Assembly: GCA_045601325.1 (NCBI GenBank) | Contig: JAZRZI010000005.1 | Span: 1-44,595, forward strand | Direction of reading: 5' to 3' | Source: JAZRZI01 sp045601325 | GTDB lineage: Bacteria; Bacillota_I; Bacilli_A; RFN20; CAG-826 | Length of the DNA stretch: 44,595 bases | Shown: one piece after another, positions 40,134-44,595 of the stretch | How positions within the stretch are numbered: position 1 is the first letter of the stretch | Layout of the letters: each line of letters starts with the position of its first letter | The notes under the pieces: model-generated | What the model was told of the DNA's origin: nothing | The model's database searches: none | What the model saw: only the letters and a program-made list of their open reading frames with translations | Translations under genes and position numbers: made by a program

Positions 40134-41410
40134 AACTTTTTTCTTAGATATTTTGGATAGTGATTTTTAATGATGTTTCCATCGCTTTTAGCTAAAGAGA
40201 AAGGTATACTTTGGTATTTTAATAATACCCAGCCTTTGTAGCTTTCTTTTCTAATTACATCCCCCTTTATATAGCTGGAAAAATCAGATTCAGTAATTTC
40301 TAGTTCGTTTTCAAAATTTGTTAAGAAACGAGAATAATGATTATCATATTTTAGAATTTTATTTTTATATTCGCCAACTTTAACACCTTTTCTTAAAACA
40401 TTTAATGATTTGGTGTCAAAATCCTTAGTTATACCAAAAATAAAATCACCAAATTGTTTATAAATTAGGCCAATAGAGAGACTGTATTCTTTAAGCATGG
40501 ATATTTGCTTTGGTTCAATAGCTTTGCTATTGTAAATGTCCAAACCTGGCTTTGAAATTAAACATATATAATGTCCTTCACCTGGAAATTGATTTGTAAG
40601 TAGATGAATGCCTAATTTTGATGAAGATTTGAAAAATAGTGGATTATCTGGGATTTCAATTATTTCTGCATTGGTATTTATTAAAAGATGATTAATAACT
40701 TCTTCATCTTCTTCAAAAGAAAATGAGCAAGTAGAATAAACCATTTTTCCTCCCGGTTTTAACATTTGATATGTATATGTGATTAGTTCTTTTTGAATTT
40801 CACTATACTTCAATACTTTGTTATATGACCAGTCGTTTTTAACATCGATATCTTTTCTAAACATTCCAGATCCTGAACAAGGAGCGTCCAAAACGATTTT
40901 ATCAAACGAATTCAAAAACTTTTGATAGCATCTAGAAAAATCATTGTTTGTAACAATTACATTAGCGATTCCTAAATCTTCTATATTTTGAATTATTGTA
41001 TTTGCTCTTTCTCTATTTGAATCGTTTGAAATAATTAGACCTTTATTGTTCATTAAAAACGAACACCCTATTGTCTTTCCTCCCGGTGCTGCACAGAGAT
41101 CCAAAACAGTGTCGTTCTCATTAGGATTTAGCAAATATGCTACAGTTAAGGCTGATGGTTCTTGCAAATAAAAGCACCCTAAATCAAAGAAAACGCTTTT
41201 GCCTAGTTCATACTCATCTTTGTCATATAAATATGCATGTGGAACAATGGGGTGTTTAATTACGTTAGGAAAATAGGAGATGAAAGTGTTATCATCCATT
41301 TTCCTTAAATTCAGTAATGCTGCGTGTTTGCTCTTTCCTTCTAATGATGCTAAAAGGGAATTAATTTGTTCTTCTGAAAGATAATTCTTTAAATGCTCTT
41401 TGAATTTCAT
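40130..41410 (-). CDS. 16S rRNA (cytosine-C5) methyltransferase, RsmF/NSUN-like
   Basis: The enzyme methylates carbon 5 of a cytosine in rRNA using S-adenosylmethionine. The 426-residue protein has an N-terminal domain, the SAM motif DLCAAPGGKT, and two catalytic cysteines in DAPCSGSGMFRKD and YSTCSFSFEEDEEV. The remaining 140 residues match the C-terminal RNA-binding end of RsmF/YebU-type enzymes. Bacillota RsmB is a different, NusB-fused protein. The exact target base is not determined. It has a weak AT-rich promoter region and no clear ribosome site. Confidence 0.88.
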   Translation of the reverse strand: MKFKEHLKNYLSEEQINSLLASLEGKSKHAALLNLRKMDDNTFISYFPNVIKHPIVPHAYLYDKDEYELGKSVFFDLGCFYLQEPSALTVAYLLNPNENDTVLDLCAAPGGKTIGCSFLMNNKGLIISNDSNRERANTIIQNIEDLGIANVIVTNNDFSRCYQKFLNSFDKIVLDAPCSGSGMFRKDIDVKNDWSYNKVLKYSEIQKELITYTYQMLKPGGKMVYSTCSFSFEEDEEVINHLLINTNAEIIEIPDNPLFFKSSSKLGIHLLTNQFPGEGHYICLISKPGLDIYNSKAIEPKQISMLKEYSLSIGLIYKQFGDFIFGITKDFDTKSLNVLRKGVKVGEYKNKILKYDNHYSRFLTNFENELEITESDFSSYIKGDVIRKESYKGWVLLKYQSIPFSLAKSDGNIIKNHYPKYLRKKF

Positions 41411-41445
41411 ATTTTAATTTTAAATGTTATGAAATTATTTAGATA

Positions 41446-41463
41446 TAAAAATTTAAATTTTTA
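41446..41463. promoter_or_regulatory. Perfect 18-bp AT-only palindrome between divergent genes
   Basis: TAAAAATTTAAATTTTTA lies in the 80-base gap between the rRNA methyltransferase and the phosphorylase gene. It is perfectly symmetric but is made of A and T only, so chance is possible. Confidence 0.3.
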
Positions 41464-41490
41464 TGTTAAAGTGAAAAGGAGGTAATTCCT

Positions 41491-42798
41491 ATGAGAATGG
41501 TAGATTTAATAATAAAAAAGCGTGAAGGACATGCTTTAAGTGACGAAGAAATTGAATTTTGGATTAATGGCTTTGTCAAAGGCGAAATTCCTGAATATCA
41601 AAGCTCAGCAATGCAAATGGCTATTTTGTTTAAAGGCATGAATAGACATGAAGTGTCTTGTTTAACCGACACAATGGAACACAGTGGAGAAATATTGGAC
41701 TTAAGTGCAATTAAAGGTGTAAAAGTTGATAAACATTCAACTGGCGGTGTTGGCGATAAAACTACTTTAGTTTTAGGCCCTATGGTTGCAGCTTGCGGTG
41801 CTAGTGTCGCTAAACTATCAGGTAGAGGTCTCGGGCACACTGGTGGAACATTGGATAAATTAGAATCTATTCCTGGACTTTCAATATCAATTGAAGGCGA
41901 AAAATTCATTGAACAAGTTAATAAAATTGGTATTGCTGTTGCTGGACAAACTAAATCTTTAGTGCCTGCTGATAAAAAGATGTACGCACTTAGGGATGTT
42001 ACTGGTACCGTTGAATCAATCCCATTAATTGCTTCGTCTGTTATGTCTAAGAAACTCGCTAGTGGTAGTGATGCTATTTTGTTAGATGTCACAGTGGGTG
42101 AAGGTGCATTTATGAAGAACATGGATGACGCAAGAGAGCTAGCAAAAATCATGGTTGATATTGGAAATAACCTAGGCAGAGATACTAGAGCGGTCTTATC
42201 TGACATGAGTGAACCTTTGGGTTTTGCGGTTGGTAACTCTCTAGAAGTTAAAGAAGCTATTGATGCATTACATGGACACGGTCCTGAAGATTTAATGGAG
42301 CTTTGTTACACGGCCGGCTCAATTATGCTTGTTCAAGCTAAGATATGCAAAACTGTTGAGGAGGCATTAGAAAAACTTCACGATGTTATTGAAAATGGCG
42401 AAGCATTTAATAAGTTTGTATTAATGGTAGAAGCACAAGGAGGGGATATTGAATATATCCTACATCCTGAAAGATTCGATGCATCAAAACACATTCACGA
42501 AATTGTTGCTTTAAAAGATGGTTATATTTCTAGCATCAATGCTTTAGAAATTGGTGAGAATGCAATGAGATTAGGTGCTGGCAGAGCAACACTTGATGAT
42601 ATTATCGACATGTCTGCAGGTATTGTTCTTTGTAAGAAAGTTGGCGATCAAGTAAAAAAAGGCGAAAGACTTTGTTTAGCTTTTACTAATAAAGAAAACG
42701 TATCTGAAATTTTGTCGGATATTCACAATTCCTTCATTGTATCGAAGGAATTTGCACCTAAGGTTAAGGTGATTAAGGAAATAATTGGACAACTATAG
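41491..42798 (+). CDS. pdp: Pyrimidine-nucleoside phosphorylase
   Basis: The enzyme splits uridine or thymidine with phosphate to the base and (deoxy)ribose-1-phosphate. The 435-residue length matches the Bacillus enzyme. The phosphate-binding KHSTGGVGDK and the nearby SGRGLGHTGGTLDKLESIPG block are family signatures, and YALRDVTGTVESIPLIASSVMSKK is the substrate-binding region. The AAGGAGGT ribosome site is seven bases before the ATG, and a terminator follows. It fits nucleoside salvage alongside guanine deaminase at the other end of the window. Confidence 0.95.
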   Translation: MRMVDLIIKKREGHALSDEEIEFWINGFVKGEIPEYQSSAMQMAILFKGMNRHEVSCLTDTMEHSGEILDLSAIKGVKVDKHSTGGVGDKTTLVLGPMVAACGASVAKLSGRGLGHTGGTLDKLESIPGLSISIEGEKFIEQVNKIGIAVAGQTKSLVPADKKMYALRDVTGTVESIPLIASSVMSKKLASGSDAILLDVTVGEGAFMKNMDDARELAKIMVDIGNNLGRDTRAVLSDMSEPLGFAVGNSLEVKEAIDALHGHGPEDLMELCYTAGSIMLVQAKICKTVEEALEKLHDVIENGEAFNKFVLMVEAQGGDIEYILHPERFDASKHIHEIVALKDGYISSINALEIGENAMRLGAGRATLDDIIDMSAGIVLCKKVGDQVKKGERLCLAFTNKENVSEILSDIHNSFIVSKEFAPKVKVIKEIIGQL

Positions 42799-42810
42799 TT
42801 ATATTTATTA

Positions 42811-42853
42811 AAAAATCTCGCATTTGTTATGCCTAAAATAGCGAGATTTTTTT
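42811..42853 (+). terminator. Terminator after the phosphorylase gene
   Basis: AATCTCGC (42814-42821) pairs with GCGAGATT (42841-42848) around a 19-base loop, followed by a T-run. Confidence 0.8.
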
Positions 42854-42854
42854 A

Positions 42855-42883
42855 TTGACTTAAGAATCATTATTAAATAATAT
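42855..42883 (+). promoter_or_regulatory. Promoter of the surface protein gene
   Basis: TTGACT (42855-42860) and TAATAT (42878-42883) have a 17-base spacer. The leader of about 33 bases carries AAGGAGGAA. Confidence 0.65.
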
Positions 42884-42922
42884 TTTGCATGTTATGGTTT
42901 ATTTGAAGGAGGAAAGATTAAT

Positions 42923-44422
42923 ATGAATAATAGAATTAAAACTGCAATCATTTTTACAGTAGGTGCATTTTTAATTGGTGGTGTATCTTATAGTCACGCT
43001 AGATTAAGGAAACTCTATAATGTCATAGATGATTTGAAAAGCGAACTCAACGAACAAACGTTAAGTTCAGAAGAATTATCAGCAAAAGTTTCTGAATTAG
43101 AAACAAGAATTAGTTCTTTAATTACAAAGAATGAGGAACTAACTTCAACAATAAATGATTTAAAAGACCAAATTGAAACTTTGAAAAATAATCATATTAG
43201 TGACTTAGAAGCTATAGAAGAACTACAAACAAAATTAGAAGAACTTGAAAACGAAATAAAGATACTCGAAGTTACTTGGGATGGCAAATCAAAAGATACA
43301 GAATGGTATGACAGTTCAAAAGATGAATTTGAAATTTCAAAAGGAAGCGAGCTTGCTGGTTTAGCATCATTAGTAGCAGATGGTGAAACATTTGAAGATA
43401 AAAAAATCGAACTTGCTGATGATATTTATCTAGGTGGTCAAGAATGGTTCCCAATAAAATCATTCAGTGGTGAATTTGATGGTGGAGGCCATGTTATTAA
43501 TGAACTATGTGCATATTCATGCGAAGCAGAAGGCAGCACTGATTATTCTTATAATGGCATGTTTAAAAGTTTAACTGATGCAACTATCTCTAATGTTATC
43601 TTTGATTCTGTCGTTTTATCTCCATACAAAGAATATGAAGAAACACAAGATGAAAACGGTTATTGGAACTACATGGGTGAAAAAGGAATTATTGCTGGTC
43701 AAACTCATGGCGATGTCACAATCACTAATATTACTTTAAGAAACTCCAAAGTAACAACATACAATAACAGTGTTGGTGGCATTGTGGCTGAAGTTAGAGA
43801 TGGAACAACAATGATCTCTAATGTTGATATCGATAACTCAAATATATTTTCATCCTTTTGGGGTTCTTATGATACTCCTGTTGGTGGTTTAGTTGGCTTT
43901 GTTAAGAGTGGCGCTAAAGTTGTTCTTGATAACATTGTGATGGCAGGAAAAATTGATGCTTACAATGACTGTTCAGCTAACTATCAAAATTTTCAATATA
44001 GATATTGTGGCATGCTTTGCTCAAGTGTCGAAGGGATGACTGAAGAAAACTACACAGATATTATTGAAGCAACTAATGTTACTGTTATTTTTGATACATG
44101 GAATCAATTTAGATATTGCGAATATGAAAGTTGTGGAAAACCATCTTACGCTGGTGATGGTGAATACAAATATGCACGTATAAATGAAATCGATGGTTCT
44201 TGGAATAGCCATGGCAAACCAGAAACACACGAACATAGTGAAAAAGAAGATAATCATAACGTGTTATTACCTTTCTTTAATGTTTATGGTTACAATGGTG
44301 CTGGCGGCATTAAACCTAAATTAATTAACACAACTCATATCGATGATCACTATGAAGATAATTCATCGATTCAGGGTATTAAAATAATTTTCCTTAATGG
44401 TTCTGAAACTGGGTTAAATTAA
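42923..44422 (+). CDS. Membrane-anchored coiled-coil surface protein
   Basis: The 499-residue protein has one N-terminal membrane helix (about residues 7-25, uncleaved), then a long coiled coil (about 30-115) rich in leucine and glutamate heptads. A beta-rich extracellular part follows with GLUG-like features: FSGEFDGGGHVINEL, ATISNVIFDSVVL, VGGIVAEVRDGTTMISNVDIDNS and VGGLVGFVKSGAKVVLDNI, in which VGG-x-V-x-x-V repeats suggest a beta-helix or adhesin-like stalk. I do not recognise the exact family. It has a strong ribosome site and its own promoter. It could bind a host or substrate surface; the function is unknown. Confidence 0.75.
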   Translation: MNNRIKTAIIFTVGAFLIGGVSYSHARLRKLYNVIDDLKSELNEQTLSSEELSAKVSELETRISSLITKNEELTSTINDLKDQIETLKNNHISDLEAIEELQTKLEELENEIKILEVTWDGKSKDTEWYDSSKDEFEISKGSELAGLASLVADGETFEDKKIELADDIYLGGQEWFPIKSFSGEFDGGGHVINELCAYSCEAEGSTDYSYNGMFKSLTDATISNVIFDSVVLSPYKEYEETQDENGYWNYMGEKGIIAGQTHGDVTITNITLRNSKVTTYNNSVGGIVAEVRDGTTMISNVDIDNSNIFSSFWGSYDTPVGGLVGFVKSGAKVVLDNIVMAGKIDAYNDCSANYQNFQYRYCGMLCSSVEGMTEENYTDIIEATNVTVIFDTWNQFRYCEYESCGKPSYAGDGEYKYARINEIDGSWNSHGKPETHEHSEKEDNHNVLLPFFNVYGYNGAGGIKPKLINTTHIDDHYEDNSSIQGIKIIFLNGSETGLN

Positions 44423-44595
44423 CATAAAATAAAATGTGTCATATTCTGATGTGTACCGTTCTGCAAAACTTATAAAACTCTACAAGCTCATGTTCGCTTG
44501 AAGTTTCTACGACACTAGCCACATGGGCTTTTTTGTGTCTCCACTTCCGTAAATTCCGTCTTGAACGAAGGCGTACTAGTTTGTTTTAGTTAATT
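44423..44595. other. Unexplained 173-base tail
   Basis: No convincing gene is seen. It appears richer in G and C than its surroundings. It contains two hairpin-like elements, CAAGC...GCTTG (44482-44500 region) and AGCC...GGCT within a longer GACAC...GTGTC stem (44510-44538), the latter followed by TTTTTT on the plus strand in the loop arm. It may be the end of a non-coding RNA, a mobile-element end or a regulatory leader for a gene outside the window. Confidence 0.3.

Noticed and set aside
41992..41994. Possible AGG reassignment to methionine, known in some uncultured Bacilli
   Set aside because: AGG encodes the conserved arginine of YALRDVT in the phosphorylase, and at 37530-37532 the conserved arginine of the FtsK gamma domain motif FNRA. 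AGG is arginine here.
41598..42206. 202-codon frame on the minus strand of the phosphorylase gene
   Set aside because: It is a serine- and proline-rich antisense shadow of a highly conserved gene with no start signal.
44423..44595. CRISPR repeat or tracrRNA in the tail
   Set aside because: There are no repeated units of 25-40 bases with spacers and no cas gene in the window.

Overview
This window is AT-rich and densely packed, with short intergenic gaps, and its genes look like those of a low-GC Bacillota. The order rimP-nusA-ylxR-infB-rbfA-truB-ribF-rpsO-pnp-rnjB-ftsK is the Bacilli order. The ATP-dependent PEP carboxykinase, the sodium-pumping oxaloacetate decarboxylase and the absence of any respiratory gene suggest a fermenting, probably host-associated or gut anaerobe with a streamlined genome. 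This placement is inferred from gene content only; no rRNA is present.

Layout. 1-183 is the start of a leftward gene cut by the window edge, possibly an ISLre2-type transposase. 317-12577 is a mixed region: guanine deaminase, two lipoproteins, a DMT transporter, EF-P, an SDR oxidoreductase, a leftward trio (PLP lyase, histidine phosphatase, pseudouridine synthase), two GNAT acetyltransferases, L-serine dehydratase and a zinc-ribbon membrane protein. 12731-20309 is one eight-gene operon: pckA, oxaloacetate decarboxylase alpha, gamma, biotin carrier and beta, biotin ligase, a HAD phosphatase and a GH37-like trehalase. 20318-22578 holds a manganese-exporter-like gene and an operator-controlled serine hydrolase. 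22595-37682 is the conserved translation, RNA-processing and chromosome-segregation block, with a leftward TtcA-GNAT fusion inserted between rbfA and truB. 37684-44422 carries pullulanase, a small OB-fold-like protein, an rRNA m5C methyltransferase, pyrimidine-nucleoside phosphorylase and a membrane-anchored coiled-coil surface protein. The last 173 bases are unexplained.

How the genes work together. pckA and the decarboxylase genes in one operon imply a route PEP + CO2 + ADP to oxaloacetate + ATP, then oxaloacetate to pyruvate + CO2 with sodium export. This equals pyruvate kinase plus a sodium gradient. The biotin ligase in the same operon would activate the carrier protein. Serine dehydratase, trehalase and pullulanase feed pyruvate and sugars into this core.

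Three window-wide patterns stand out. First, many single genes have a -10 box only 6-9 bases before the ATG, so their mRNAs should be leaderless, while the operon-leading housekeeping genes have strong Shine-Dalgarno sites. Second, UGA is almost absent as a stop codon (29 TAA, 9 TAG, 1 TGA by my count), and the one other TGA interrupts a lipoprotein whose reading frame clearly continues. Third, the RNase J paralogue next to ftsK has lost several metal ligands, as expected of a non-catalytic RNase J2-type partner.
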